Part shown: positions 31,671 to 40,686 of the stretch, piece after piece
Position numbering within the stretch: the stretch's first letter is position 1
Layout of the letters: each line of letters starts with the position of its first letter
Source of the DNA: Nocardiopsis alkaliphila YIM 80379
Lineage (GTDB): Bacteria; Actinomycetota; Actinomycetes; Streptosporangiales; Streptosporangiaceae
Direction of reading: 5' to 3'
Length of the DNA: 40,724 bases
NCBI RefSeq assembly: GCF_000341005.1
Contig: NZ_ANBD01000168.1
Span: 1 to 40,724 of the forward strand
Program-made: the position numbers and the translations under genes
Notes under the pieces: generated by a model
Told to the model about the DNA's origin: nothing
Seen by the model: the letters and a program-made list of their open reading frames with translations, nothing else
The model's database searches: none

Positions 31671-31998
31671 ACCAGAACCTCCTGAGGGGTGGATGCGCCG
31701 TGGAGGGCACGTCCCCACGATGCCATGGACGTACTGCAAACGGTTGCAGTGAGCACCCGCGAGTATGCCACCACCCAGGAGAAACCGACACCCCCACCCA
31801 CAATGCAACAATTCAAACACGGAGAGCAACGACAAGGCCGTCTCAGACAAATCGTCGGTTTCTTCCCCCGCCGAATCCCATACCACCTGGCCGGACAGGG
31901 AGTGCGGCGGAATCGGACGGGTGAGCGCTCCCCGAACTGAATGAAAGTGGAATTTCCCCGGAACCAGGTGATTCCGAAAAGGCATCATAGGGAACGTG
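31671..31998. other. Divergent intergenic region between dehydrogenase and TetR
   Basis: 328 bp. It holds the LacI-type operator (listed separately) near the dehydrogenase start, and a stretch with TTCC-CC-GGAA (31954-31963) and other short dyads near the TetR gene that could be its autoregulatory site. No gene is visible. Confidence 0.55.
31733..31750 (-). promoter_or_regulatory. LacI-family operator
   Basis: Dyad ACTGCAA-ACGG-TTGCAGT, whose core fits TGnAAnCGnTTnCA, the LacI/GalR/CcpA-family consensus. It lies 63-80 bp upstream of the dehydrogenase start on the minus strand. The regulator gene is not in this window. Confidence 0.7.
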
Positions 31999-32754
31999 AT
32001 GACGAATTCACCAAGCCCGACACCCCCCTACGCGCGGCGTCCCACCGATCCGACCGACAGAACCGTCACCCTGCGTGAGAGCAGCGGGCCCAGCAGGGTC
32101 GCCTACGATGAACTCGCGTTCGCTCAGGCTCCCCTGCGCAGGCTTCCGGCCCAGCAACGCAGCATGGCCCGAGTTCAACGTATGCTCGACTGCTGTGCCG
32201 AACTCCTCGACGAGGTCGGCTACGACAACCTGTCCACCACCCGGATCGCCGAACGGGCCGGCGTCGCCATCGGCTCCATCTACCAGTTCTTCCCGGACAA
32301 GAAGGCGATCACCCAGGCCCTGGGACTACGGTTCCTGGATCAGTTCAGCGCCCGGGTCACCGAGCGACTGGCCGATGCGTCCTTCACCCACTGGACCATC
32401 GCCGTCGACACCATCATCGACGAATACATCGACATGCACCGCAACGTGCCGGGCTTTCGCAGTCTCCACTTCGGCGACATCGTCGACACCCGCCTCCTCA
32501 GCGGTGGCAGCGACAACAACCGGGTCCTCTCGGTCCGTCTACGCAAGATCCTCGTGTCCGTCACCGGAATTCCCGACGAGGACGAACTCGACCGTGCCAT
32601 CCACGTGTCCGTGGAGGCCGCGGACGCCGTCCTCAAGCTCGCCTTCCGCGACGATCCCGACGGCGATCCGGCCCTGGTGTACGAGGCCAAACGCCTCGTC
32701 AGCAGCTACCTGTCCCATTTCTCCGAACGCGACAGAGGTGAACATCCGTGGTAG
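31999..32754 (+). CDS. TetR/AcrR family transcriptional regulator
   Basis: 251 aa. After a 50-residue N-terminal extension, the helix-turn-helix covers about residues 55-105: RVQRMLDCCAELLDEVGYD, then STTRIAERAGVAIGSIYQFF and PDKKAITQAL. The C-terminal two-thirds is the variable ligand-binding and dimerisation domain. Long N-terminal extensions are unusual for TetR but common in actinobacteria. The start is ATG 31999 with AGGGAA upstream; GTG 31996 is also in frame. The next gene overlaps by 7 nt, so the pair is one operon and the hydrolase-like partner may be the controlled function. Confidence 0.9.
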   Translation: MTNSPSPTPPYARRPTDPTDRTVTLRESSGPSRVAYDELAFAQAPLRRLPAQQRSMARVQRMLDCCAELLDEVGYDNLSTTRIAERAGVAIGSIYQFFPDKKAITQALGLRFLDQFSARVTERLADASFTHWTIAVDTIIDEYIDMHRNVPGFRSLHFGDIVDTRLLSGGSDNNRVLSVRLRKILVSVTGIPDEDELDRAIHVSVEAADAVLKLAFRDDPDGDPALVYEAKRLVSSYLSHFSERDRGEHPW

Positions 32755-33683
32755 TCGACACTCAGACCATCACCACGCCTCACACCGGAACCGCAGCGGG
32801 GGTGCCCTTCCTCGCCCTACCTCCGGCCGCGGAGCCCCGGGAACCGGCCCCGCTCATCCTCGGTCTGCACGCCTTCGAACCACCCCGAAGTGAGGCCGCG
32901 CTGGCCGGAGCGATCCCCATGGTGGCGCTCCCCGCCTGGCGGGTCTACCTGGGACTGCCCTTGTTCGGCTCCCGGCTGCCCAGCGGAGGCGTCGCGGAGG
33001 TCAACCGGCGCGGCGAACGCGACTACCTCGTCGAACTCTTCGGCCCCGTGGTCGAGGAGGCCGCCGCGGAACTACGCAAGGTCGACACCGCACTGCGCTC
33101 CCTACTGCCCATCTCCGACACTCCGACCGGGTTGGTGGGCGTGGGTGCCGGAGGCACCGCCGTACTCCTCGCCCTGGCCGAGAAACGCCTTTCGGTCGGA
33201 GCCGCCGCGGCGATCAACCCCATCATCGACCCCACACCGCTGATGGCCGCCCGTGAACGTCGCACCGGCACCCCCTACCGGTGGGACACCCAGGCCCAAG
33301 GCACCCGCGAATGGCTGGACCTGACCGCGCGGACCACGGAGCTCCGCGACGCCGCCACCCCACTGCTCATCATCAACGGCGGGCAGGACGAGGTGTCCCC
33401 ACCCGAGCACGGGCGCGCCTTCCACGACGACCTCCTGGCACGGTTCGACGAGCGCGATGGGGAGCACGGCGGTGAGAGCCCCGTCCACGGGGCCGGCCAG
33501 AGCCACGAACATGCGCTCCGTCACATCGTGGTGCCGGACCTGGCACACTCGATCGGTCCGGAGCCCGGCCTCGAACCGGGTCCGCTCACCCCGGCGGGTG
33601 TGCTCACCGACCGCGCCCTGACCGAGTGGTTCCACCAAAGACTCCCCGCCTTCCCACAGGTCGGAGCGGATTCGACCGGTTGA
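32748..33683 (+). CDS. Alpha/beta-hydrolase-fold protein lacking the nucleophile Ser
   Basis: 311 aa. The fold is suggested by the APLILGLHAFE oxyanion strand, a GLVGVGAGGTAVLL elbow, the TPLLIINGGQDEVSPPEHG strand with an acidic residue, and PDLAHSIGPE with a His in the catalytic position. The elbow has Gly where G-x-S-x-G needs Ser (GVGAGG), so hydrolysis by the usual triad is unlikely unless the alignment is wrong. It may be a binding or regulatory protein. GTG 32748 has AGAGGTG at 7 nt and overlaps the TetR stop. No signal peptide is visible, so it is cytoplasmic. Confidence 0.75.
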   Translation: MVVDTQTITTPHTGTAAGVPFLALPPAAEPREPAPLILGLHAFEPPRSEAALAGAIPMVALPAWRVYLGLPLFGSRLPSGGVAEVNRRGERDYLVELFGPVVEEAAAELRKVDTALRSLLPISDTPTGLVGVGAGGTAVLLALAEKRLSVGAAAAINPIIDPTPLMAARERRTGTPYRWDTQAQGTREWLDLTARTTELRDAATPLLIINGGQDEVSPPEHGRAFHDDLLARFDERDGEHGGESPVHGAGQSHEHALRHIVVPDLAHSIGPEPGLEPGPLTPAGVLTDRALTEWFHQRLPAFPQVGADSTG

Positions 33684-33879
33684 CCCCGAGCTCCCACACC
33701 CGGCCCTACACCGGCCGAGCACGATCCCCGACGTTCACCCGCGACACTTCGGTTCCTCTCTCCTGAGCCGCTTCACCGTCGCCGACGCGACAGGGGGCGC
33801 GCGTTCCATGGGATCATCCAGTGGCGACCGCCCAGCGGTCCCATCTGACTTCCGTTCATCCTTCAGGAGGGCGAACCAC

Positions 33880-34503
33880 GTGACGGAACCGGCACCGGTC
33901 TTTGCCAGCGGGGTCGACAACGAACGGCTGAACGCGCAGTTGCGCTTCATCCTGGAAGTGGACAAGCTCAAGCGTGTCCTACGGAAGAACCTGCTGGTGG
34001 ACGGCTCTCGTCGGGAGAACTCCGCCGAACACTCCTGGCACCTGGCCCTGTCCGCCCGTACCTTCGCCGAATACGCGCCCGAAGGCACCGACATCGACCG
34101 CGTCGTCGAGATGCTCGTCGTCCACGACATCGTCGAGATCGACGCCGGTGACACCTTCGCCTTCGACCCGAGCAGCTCCCAGGCCCAGGCCGAGCGGGAA
34201 CGCGCCGCCGCCGACCGGATCTTCCCCCTGCTACCCGAGGACCAGGCCGAGCGCGCCCGTGGGCTGTGGGAGGAGTTCGAGTCCGGACGAAGCTCGGAGG
34301 CACGCTTCGCACGTGCCGTCGACCGCCTCTCCCCCATGCTCGCCAACTGGCACAACGAAGGCGGCGACTGGGTACGTTTCGGTGTGTCCAGGACCGAGGT
34401 GATGGCGAACGTGAAGCTGATCGCGGAGGGCTCCGAGGCACTCGGGGCGTACGCCACCGCGCTCATCGACGACGCCGACCGGCGTGGCTACTTCCGTTTT
34501 TGA
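33880..34503 (+). CDS. HD-domain phosphohydrolase (YfbR/HDDC2-like)
   Basis: 207 aa. The HD motif is spread as in YfbR: ENSAEHSWHLAL with the first His pair, then MLVVHDIVEIDAGDTFAFD with the His-Asp and the following acidic residues, and a final LANWHNEG. Such proteins are metal-dependent 5'-deoxynucleotidases or related phosphohydrolases that adjust nucleotide pools. The start GTG 33880 has AGGAGG at 9 nt. It stands between the hydrolase-like gene and a convergent TSUP permease. Confidence 0.9.
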   Translation: MTEPAPVFASGVDNERLNAQLRFILEVDKLKRVLRKNLLVDGSRRENSAEHSWHLALSARTFAEYAPEGTDIDRVVEMLVVHDIVEIDAGDTFAFDPSSSQAQAERERAAADRIFPLLPEDQAERARGLWEEFESGRSSEARFARAVDRLSPMLANWHNEGGDWVRFGVSRTEVMANVKLIAEGSEALGAYATALIDDADRRGYFRF

Positions 34504-34558
34504 CCCCGACCGGGGTTCGTCTCCGACCGGCTTCCGTCGAGCTGGACCGCTCGTGTCC

Positions 34559-35317
34559 TCAGACGCGCCCCATGAGGAGCTGGACGGCGGCGCTGAGCCC
34601 GACGATCACCAGGACCACACGCAGCGCCGTGGGGCTGAGCCTGCGCCCGAAGCCGGCCCCGAGGTAGCCCCCGATGATCGTCCCCACCGCGATGAGCCCG
34701 ACCGCCGCCCAGGCCGGGGAGGCCAGCACGATGTAGAACACGGCCGCCGTGCTGTTGGCGATGGTGGCGAGGGCGTTCTTGAGGGCGTTGAGCCGCTGGA
34801 GGTCATCGTCCAGGGTCGCGCCCAGCAGACTGATGAGAAGGATGCCCTGCGCGGCGGCGAAGTAACCGCCGTAAGTACCCGTCACGTAGGCGCCGGCGGG
34901 CATCCAGACGCCACCGTTCCGACCGGCCGGCCTCCGTGACCTGGCCCACTTGGTGATGCGCGGCTGTAGGAGGATCAACACACAGGCGCCCCCGATCATG
35001 AACGGCACCACGGACTCGAAGACCCCGGCGGGCAGGTAGACCAGCAACGTCGCACCGGTCAGCGCACCGAGGAAGGACAGGGTCCCGAACCGCAGGAGCC
35101 GCGTCCTTTGTCCGGCCAGTTCACGACGGTAGGCGATGGTTCCGCTGAGTGTGCCGGGCGCCAGGCCGATGCTGTTGGAAACGGTCGCGGTGATCGGTGG
35201 GTAACCCAAGGCCAATAGCACGGGAAACGTGAACAGGGTGCCCGACCCCGCGATCGCGTTGATGCCACCGGCCGCCACACCCGCGAGGAGAATGGCCACG
35301 GCTTCCCAGATTTCCAT
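34559..35317 (-). CDS. TSUP (TauE/SafE) family permease
   Basis: 252 aa with about eight hydrophobic helices in two related halves. Family marks are GGINAIAGSGTLFTFPVLLALG at the first helix pair (residues about 17-38) and GTYGGYFAAAQGILLISLLG in the second half. TSUP proteins move sulfur-containing or organic anions (sulfite, sulfoacetate) and many in actinobacteria are uncharacterised. The start ATG 35317 has GGAAAG about 11 nt upstream. It converges with the HD gene with a 55-bp gap holding only a weak hairpin. No sulfur-metabolism gene is nearby. Confidence 0.9.
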   Translation of the reverse strand: MEIWEAVAILLAGVAAGGINAIAGSGTLFTFPVLLALGYPPITATVSNSIGLAPGTLSGTIAYRRELAGQRTRLLRFGTLSFLGALTGATLLVYLPAGVFESVVPFMIGGACVLILLQPRITKWARSRRPAGRNGGVWMPAGAYVTGTYGGYFAAAQGILLISLLGATLDDDLQRLNALKNALATIANSTAAVFYIVLASPAWAAVGLIAVGTIIGGYLGAGFGRRLSPTALRVVLVIVGLSAAVQLLMGRV

Positions 35318-35408
35318 CGCGCCGCTTTCCGCTCCGCAGCTCCCCGACCGTCGAGGGCCCGAACAGACTACGAGATCCGGTCATCCGATGATCAGGCCGG
35401 GGCGGTAA

Positions 35409-35446
35409 CGGGTAGGGCCCACCGCATCCGCGGTGGGCCCTACCCG
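35409..35446 (-). terminator. Very strong hairpin after SPFH gene
   Basis: Perfect 17-bp stem (35409-35425 with 35430-35446) and ATCC loop, 15 bp beyond the SPFH stop on the minus strand. It separates this gene from the TSUP permease. Confidence 0.85.
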
Positions 35447-35460
35447 AGAACCTTCGAAGA

Positions 35461-36387
35461 TCAGGTCGGAAGCTTGACGACCTCACTCTGGATGCGCTCG
35501 AACGCGCTACTCACGCCCTGCAAGGCCTGCCCCATCTCCGCGGGGACGATCCACACCTTGTTGGCGTCGCCCTTGGCGATCTCAGGAAGCTTCTGCAGGT
35601 ACTGGTAGGCCAGGACGTCCGGATCGACCCGACTGGTGTGCAGGGCCTTGAAGACCATGTGGATGGCGTCGGCCTCGCCCCGGGCCCGCAGGGTCTGGGC
35701 GTCGGCGTCGGCCTTGGCGGTGAGCATCTGCGCCTCGGCACTACCCTTGGCTCGGAGCACGGACGAGGAACGTTCACCCTCGGCACGCAGCACCGCGGCC
35801 TGCTTTTCCCCCTCGGCGCTGAGCAGTTGGGCGCGTTTCTCACGATCCGCGCGCATCTGCATCTCCATCGCCTCCTGCACGGAGGACGGTGGCTCGATGC
35901 CCTTGAGCTCGATGCGGCTGATCTCGATGCCCCAGTCACGGGTGGCCTCGTCCAGGACGGTCTTGAGTTCGCGGTTGATCTCGTCCCGCGAGGTGAGCGT
36001 GCCCTCCAGGTTCATGCCACCGATGACGTTGCGCAGGGTGGCCAGGGTGAGCTGCTCGACCGCCTGAATGAAGTTGGCGACCTCGTAGGTGGCCCGGTAC
36101 GCGTCGACCACTCGTATGTAGACCGCCGAATCCACCTCGACCGCGAGGTTGTCCTCGGTGATGGCCGACTGCGGTGGGAAGCTGACCACCTGAACACGAC
36201 GATCGATGCGTTCACGCACCTGGTCCACGCCAGGAATGACGATGTTGAAACCGGAGCTCAGCGTTCGGTGGAACTTACCGAAACGCTCGACCACGTCCTC
36301 CATCGAGTGCGGAACGATGCGCACACTGCGCCAGAAAATGATCACGAGGACGGCGACGAAGAGTGCGACGATGATGATCGGGGCCAT
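35461..36387 (-). CDS. SPFH/Band 7 (stomatin-like) membrane protein
   Basis: 308 aa. One N-terminal transmembrane helix (about 3-20) is followed by an SPFH domain (RIVPHSMEDVVERFGKFHRTL, PGVDQVRERIDRRVQVVSF, LAVEVDSAVYIRVVDAYRA). A long Ala/Glu/Arg-rich coiled coil follows (about 165-240, with repeated AEG/KAD heptads) and then a short hydrophobic C-terminus. The layout is that of the QmcA/stomatin group, which forms oligomers in membrane microdomains and modulates proteases or channels. The usual NfeD partner is not adjacent. The start ATG 36387 has a G-rich run upstream. Confidence 0.92.
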   Translation of the reverse strand: MAPIIIVALFVAVLVIIFWRSVRIVPHSMEDVVERFGKFHRTLSSGFNIVIPGVDQVRERIDRRVQVVSFPPQSAITEDNLAVEVDSAVYIRVVDAYRATYEVANFIQAVEQLTLATLRNVIGGMNLEGTLTSRDEINRELKTVLDEATRDWGIEISRIELKGIEPPSSVQEAMEMQMRADREKRAQLLSAEGEKQAAVLRAEGERSSSVLRAKGSAEAQMLTAKADADAQTLRARGEADAIHMVFKALHTSRVDPDVLAYQYLQKLPEIAKGDANKVWIVPAEMGQALQGVSSAFERIQSEVVKLPT

Positions 36388-36758
36388 GGTTACCGACCCC
36401 CCCGAGCGATGGATCGGGTGACGGTGTTCAGTGGCGGCATCTGCGGCGGCTCCGGATCTCCTGACGGGGGTGACAGGCAGCGTGGGAGTGAACCACTTCC
36501 TGGCTGCCCGTCATTAAGCGCGCCGAAATAGAGCGATCCACTCACTGAGAGTTGACGCTACCCCATACCCATCCGGCTCGGCCACATCCGGACGGAAATA
36601 GGAATTATGGACAATGGATTCTCGCCATAAAAGCACCCCCTATCACTCGCGTCACAGAACCGCCCCGGCGGCGAAGACGACCGGGGCGGAGAACACGTGT
36701 GAAGAACTCGAGGATTCGATACCCCGGAGGGTGGGAGCTCGGAAAGAAGACGTGCTCG
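36388..36758. other. Intergenic region between SPFH and ABC genes
   Basis: 371 bp. It contains the ABC-gene terminator (36660-36689) and, nearer the SPFH gene, an A+T-richer stretch (36510-36640) that should hold its promoter, though I see no convincing -35/-10 pair. No gene is visible. Confidence 0.55.
36660..36689 (-). terminator. Hairpin after ABC ATPase gene
   Basis: Perfect 9-bp stem CCGCCCCGG/CCGGGGCGG with a 12-nt loop, about 70 bp downstream of the ABC stop on the minus strand. Confidence 0.6.
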
Positions 36759-37544
36759 TCAGAGGGCCCGAGCCGTCCAACGTCCCCCATCACGTTCCAC
36801 CTTCAACGGAAGAGCGAAGGTCTCACTCAAGTGCTCGGCGGTCATCACCTCGTCCAACGGACCCGCCCGCACCACCCGGCCCTCACGGATCAACAGACCA
36901 TGCGTGAAGCCCAGCGGGATCTCCTCCACATGGTGAGAGACCACCACCAACGTCGGAGCCTCCTCGTTGGCCGCGAGTTTGCCCAAACGACGCAGCAGAT
37001 CCTCACGCCCGCCCAGATCCAATCCCGCGGCGGGCTCGTCCAACAGCAGCAGCTCCGGATTCGACATCAACGCGCGAGCGATCAGAACCCGCTTACGCTC
37101 TCCCTCGGAGAGGGTGTGATAGGTACGGTCGGCGAGATCGCCCACCCCCCAGTGACCCAGCAGGGCACGCGCACGTCCGTAGTCGGGAACCCCGTACTCC
37201 TCCCGGAAACGGCCCAGGTAGCCATAGGCGGCGCTGAGGACCAGGTCCAACACCGGGGTATCCTCCTCGATCCGGCCGGAGACCGAGGCGCCCGCGTAAC
37301 CGATCAACGGCCTCAACTCGAACACGTCGACGCCGCCGAGGTGCTCCCCCAGGATCTCCACCTTGCCCGCGGTGGGATACAGCTGACTGGAGGCCACGTT
37401 GAGCAAGGTGGTCTTGCCCGCCCCGTTGGGTCCGAGGATGACCCAACGTTCACCCTCCAGAACCGACCAGTCCACGTTCTCCAGCAGGTCGGCCCCACCA
37501 CGTCGTACCGTGACCCCGTTCAGGCCCAGAACACGCCCGTCCAT
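36759..37544 (-). CDS. ABC transporter ATP-binding protein
   Basis: 261 aa, one nucleotide-binding domain. Walker A is GPNGAGKTT, the signature is LSEGERKRVLIARAL, Walker B is ELLLLDEPAAGLD and the switch is VVVSHHVEEIP. The regular LSGGQ is changed to LSEGE, as in ModF/YlmA-type ATPases that act in the cytoplasm or with unknown permeases. No membrane subunit is in the window, so it may serve a distant permease or none. ATG 37544 and 37547 are both in frame; AGGAGG is so close that the downstream ATG 37544 is the likelier start. It is divergent from the next gene by 56 bp. Confidence 0.9.
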   Translation of the reverse strand: MDGRVLGLNGVTVRRGGADLLENVDWSVLEGERWVILGPNGAGKTTLLNVASSQLYPTAGKVEILGEHLGGVDVFELRPLIGYAGASVSGRIEEDTPVLDLVLSAAYGYLGRFREEYGVPDYGRARALLGHWGVGDLADRTYHTLSEGERKRVLIARALMSNPELLLLDEPAAGLDLGGREDLLRRLGKLAANEEAPTLVVVSHHVEEIPLGFTHGLLIREGRVVRAGPLDEVMTAEHLSETFALPLKVERDGGRWTARAL

Positions 37545-37600
37545 CATCCTCCTTACGCTCACGTCCCACGCCGGTGCACGGGCCGCCCTACCCTGAAGCA

Positions 37601-38362
37601 ATGCATCTGACGTCCGCACCGCTCGTCGCCTGGGGCAACGCCTGGCTGGCGGGACACGTCGGGTTGGACGACGCCGTCGACGCCGTAGAACGCCGGGGCG
37701 GCCCCAACCTGATCGGGACAGTACCCCCAGGAGACCTGCCGTTCGAAAGCGGCGTACCGCTCCGCACCGCACTGGTACGCCTTCGTGGCCTGGGCTTGTC
37801 CGTCTTCCGGCTGGCGCTTCCCACCTGGGGCGACCCCATCGGTCTGGTCGGACCGGCCGAACTCAACCAAGCCGCGATCGAGGCGGAAGAGGGAGTACTG
37901 GCCCAGCTCACCGACCGACAGGTAGGACTCGTACCCTCCGCCGACCGACGAGGTTCATCCTACGTCGGTGTCTCGTGGTCCCCCTACCCGGCGAACGACG
38001 CCTTTCCCCGGGTGCCGGACCTGGCCGAGGCGGAGCGAGGGCTCAAACTCACCTTGATGACGGTGGCCGAACGACTTCAGGGAGTGGATGACGTGGCCTC
38101 CTTCTCTCCCACCGTCCACCGTGCCCTGGGAGACCTGGGCGACGCGGGGTGCCCGGCACTCGCCCATGGTTATCCGCCACGAGCGCACCGGCTGGCGGCT
38201 CAGGCCGAAAGACTGGCCAAGGTGGTGCGGCTCGCCGAACCCGGCACGGGCCGCGGCATGAACGCGCACCAGATCGAACTGAGGGCCCAGGCCCTGCGCG
38301 AACTGGACTCGGCGGTGCGTCGCGCCTTGATCGCCGCGCACGCGGCGATAGAGCTGCGCTGA
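37601..38362 (+). CDS. Conserved hypothetical actinobacterial protein
   Basis: 253 aa. No named domain is recognised. It begins PLVAWGNAWLAGHVGLDDAV and ends with a basic helix (LRELDSAVRRALIAAHAAIEL). No signal peptide or membrane helix, so it is cytoplasmic. The start ATG 37601 is chosen over GTG 37574 because TACCCT at 37589-37594 is placed like a -10 box that would give a leaderless message from that ATG. The ABC ATPase is divergent. Confidence 0.75.
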   Translation: MHLTSAPLVAWGNAWLAGHVGLDDAVDAVERRGGPNLIGTVPPGDLPFESGVPLRTALVRLRGLGLSVFRLALPTWGDPIGLVGPAELNQAAIEAEEGVLAQLTDRQVGLVPSADRRGSSYVGVSWSPYPANDAFPRVPDLAEAERGLKLTLMTVAERLQGVDDVASFSPTVHRALGDLGDAGCPALAHGYPPRAHRLAAQAERLAKVVRLAEPGTGRGMNAHQIELRAQALRELDSAVRRALIAAHAAIELR

Positions 38363-38557
38363 GGCGGTGCCAACCGGCGGTTCACGGTCTCGACTCAGGG
38401 GATGGCCTCACGAAACATCGGGTGGGACCCTGGTGTCAGAGACCGGAGGACTCGGGGACGAACCAGGGACGACACCTGATCCCTGAGATCACCGATACGT
38501 CGATACTTGGATGGGAGGCCACGGAAGGCCGCACCATCGAGGAGGAGAGCCGTCATC

Positions 38558-39214
38558 ATGCAGCCCGAGCACATCCGAGCTTCCGACGCGGACCGGGACC
38601 AGGTTGCCGAACGGCTTCGTGAGGCACTGGCCGAAGGCCGCCTCAGTCCGGTCGAACACGAGGAACGGCTGGACACCCTCTACAAGGCCAAGACCATCGG
38701 CCAACTCGCCCCGATCGTGGCGGACCTGCCCGGACCCGGCGGACCCGGGGCCATGGGCTTGGGGTCTTTCGAACGTCTCAACGACCCCAGCGGTATGGAG
38801 GTGATGGGGAGCGATGCCCGTGACCTCGCCGGGCAGAGCAAGGGGTCGGAGAACCTGGTCGCGGTTTTCGGTGCCGCCGAACGGCGCGGCCGGTGGCTGG
38901 TCGAACCGCGCACCAACGTTTCGGTGCTCTTCGGCGGAGTGGAACTGGACCTGCGCGAGGCGGTACTGAGTCAGCACGAGGTGACCATTCAGCTCGCCGT
39001 GATCCTGGGCGGAGTCGACATCACGGTGCCGCACGGCGTCCGAGTGATCAACAACACGTCGTCCTTCCTAGGTGGCACCGACCTCCACGGGACGGATCAG
39101 GTCACGGATCCCAACGCCCCCGTCGTACACCTGACCGGAACCTGCATGCTGGGCGGGGTCGACGTCAAGGCGAAGAAGACCAAGAAGAAGCGGAAGGGCC
39201 GCGGCAAGAGGTGA
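38558..39214 (+). CDS. DUF1707/LiaF-like (cell-wall-active antibiotic response) protein
   Basis: 218 aa. Residues about 5-60 are a DUF1707 module (RASDADRDQVAERLREALAEGRL, LSPVEHEERLDTLYKAKT), a short domain common at actinobacterial N-termini. The C-terminal half (about 105-205) is a beta-helix-like LiaF/DUF2154 region, with repeated G-G-V-x-L/I-x-x-R turns (LFGGVELDLREA, ILGGVDITVPHGV, LGGVDVKAKK). LiaF proteins control envelope-stress two-component systems. The tail is a Lys/Arg cluster. No transmembrane helix is present. GGAGGAGAG precedes ATG 38558. Confidence 0.85.
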   Translation: MQPEHIRASDADRDQVAERLREALAEGRLSPVEHEERLDTLYKAKTIGQLAPIVADLPGPGGPGAMGLGSFERLNDPSGMEVMGSDARDLAGQSKGSENLVAVFGAAERRGRWLVEPRTNVSVLFGGVELDLREAVLSQHEVTIQLAVILGGVDITVPHGVRVINNTSSFLGGTDLHGTDQVTDPNAPVVHLTGTCMLGGVDVKAKKTKKKRKGRGKR

Positions 39215-39346
39215 CCTCCCCCGCCCCGGTGACCATCCGGGAGTGGTCCCCGTCGCACGGTTTTTGTCCACATGCTGGACTAGCTGGGGAAACCCCGTCC
39301 CCTCCTCATCACCCACGTCCCACGGCCGAGTACCGTGGAGACCGCC

Positions 39347-40558
39347 ATGAGTGATGAATCCACGTTGTTGGTAACGATGACCGGACATGATCGTCCGGGT
39401 ATCAGTGCGCGTCTGTTGAGCACCCTTTCCGTCTTTCCGGTGACCATCGTCGACCTGGAGCAGGTCGTCCTCGGAGGCCGTCTGGTCCTGGGGACCGTGC
39501 TCGAGGTGGACGATCGGGTCGCCCCCGGGGTGAGCCACCAACGGGTCTACGAAGAGGTTCGATCCGCCCTCGACAAGACCGCCATCGACCTCGACATGGA
39601 TGTCGAGTACGCGAACGGCAACGGCAGGGTCAACGCCTTCGGCGAGGCCCGATTGCACGTCACCGTGCTCGCCTCCCCCCTACGCCCGGGTGCACTGGGC
39701 GCCCTCACCTCGTGTGTGGCCAGGTCCGGAGCCAACATCGACCGGATCGAGCGGTTGTCGGCCTATCCGGTGACCTCCGTGGAGATGGAGATCTCCGGCG
39801 GTAACGCCGACCAACTACGGGCCGAACTGGCCATGGAGGCCTCCACCCAGGGGGTGGACGTCGCGGTACAGGCCGGTGGGCTGCACCGACGCAGCAAGCA
39901 CCTGGTGATCATGGACGTGGACTCCACGCTCATCCAGGGCGAGGTCATCGAACTCTTGGCGGCCCACGCCGGCTGTGAGGACGAGGTCGCCAAGGTCACC
40001 GAGGAGGCCATGCGCGGTGAGTTGGACTTCGAGGAGTCGCTGCGCCGCCGGGTGTCCCTGCTGAAGGGCCTGGACGCCTCCGCCATCGAGAAGGTTCGTG
40101 AAGAGATCCAGCTGACCCCGGGCGCCCGGACCCTGGTGCGCACACTCAAGCGCCTGGGCTACGAGTGCGGGATCGTCAGCGGTGGATTCACCCAGATCAC
40201 CGATGTCCTGGTGGAGCGGCTGGGGTTGGACTACTCCGCCGCCAACACCCTGGAGATCATCGATGGCAAGATCACCGGTGAGCTGCTCGGTCCGATCATC
40301 GACCGCAAGGGCAAGGCCACCACCCTCCAGAGGTTCGCCGAGGAGGCCGGGGTGCCGCTGAACCAGACCGTGGCCATCGGTGACGGGGCCAACGATCTCG
40401 ACATGCTTCAGACCGCCGGTCTGGGAGTCGCCTTCAACGCCAAACCGGTGGTACGTCAACAGGCGGACACTTCAGTGAACGTGCCCTACCTGGACACCAT
40501 CGCGTTCATGCTGGGCATCACCCGCGAGGAGATCGAGGCCGCCGACCTCCACGACTGA
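39347..40558 (+). CDS. serB: Phosphoserine phosphatase with N-terminal ACT domains
   Basis: 403 aa. The N-terminal 180 residues hold two ACT-like domains (LLVTMTGHDRPGISARLLS and HVTVLASPLRPGALGALTS), which bind amino acids such as serine for feedback control. The HAD catalytic domain follows: IMDVDSTLIQGEVIELLA with the nucleophile Asp190 and acid/base Asp192, IVSGGFTQI with the Ser/Thr motif, and AIGDGANDLDML with the Mg2+ Asp. It removes the phosphate from L-3-phosphoserine in the last step of serine synthesis. The same layout is in Mycobacterium and Streptomyces SerB. ATG 39347 has GGAG at 6 nt. A strong terminator follows. Confidence 0.96.
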   Translation: MSDESTLLVTMTGHDRPGISARLLSTLSVFPVTIVDLEQVVLGGRLVLGTVLEVDDRVAPGVSHQRVYEEVRSALDKTAIDLDMDVEYANGNGRVNAFGEARLHVTVLASPLRPGALGALTSCVARSGANIDRIERLSAYPVTSVEMEISGGNADQLRAELAMEASTQGVDVAVQAGGLHRRSKHLVIMDVDSTLIQGEVIELLAAHAGCEDEVAKVTEEAMRGELDFEESLRRRVSLLKGLDASAIEKVREEIQLTPGARTLVRTLKRLGYECGIVSGGFTQITDVLVERLGLDYSAANTLEIIDGKITGELLGPIIDRKGKATTLQRFAEEAGVPLNQTVAIGDGANDLDMLQTAGLGVAFNAKPVVRQQADTSVNVPYLDTIAFMLGITREEIEAADLHD

Positions 40559-40588
40559 GCCCGAACGGAACATCCTCACCAGGACACG

Positions 40589-40623
40589 AGAACCCTCCCC
40601 GTGGCATTCACGGGGAGGGTTCT
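40589..40623 (+). terminator. Terminator of serB
   Basis: Perfect 15-bp stem (40589-40603 with 40609-40623) and a GCATT loop, 31 bp after the stop, followed by a pyrimidine-rich stretch. Confidence 0.85.
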
Positions 40624-40686
40624 TCCCTACCCCGACCGGTGTGAACGCCCCGCCCCGCACACCCCCACCCCACAAAAACAAAAAAA

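Noticed and set aside
31951-31980. TTCC-CC-GGAA as TetR autoregulatory operator
   Set aside because: Arms are only 4 bp and the wider sequence is not symmetric; not strong enough to list as a site.
34503-34516. Hairpin ACCCC/GGGGT after the HD gene as a terminator
   Set aside because: A 5-bp stem overlapping the stop codon is too weak to call.
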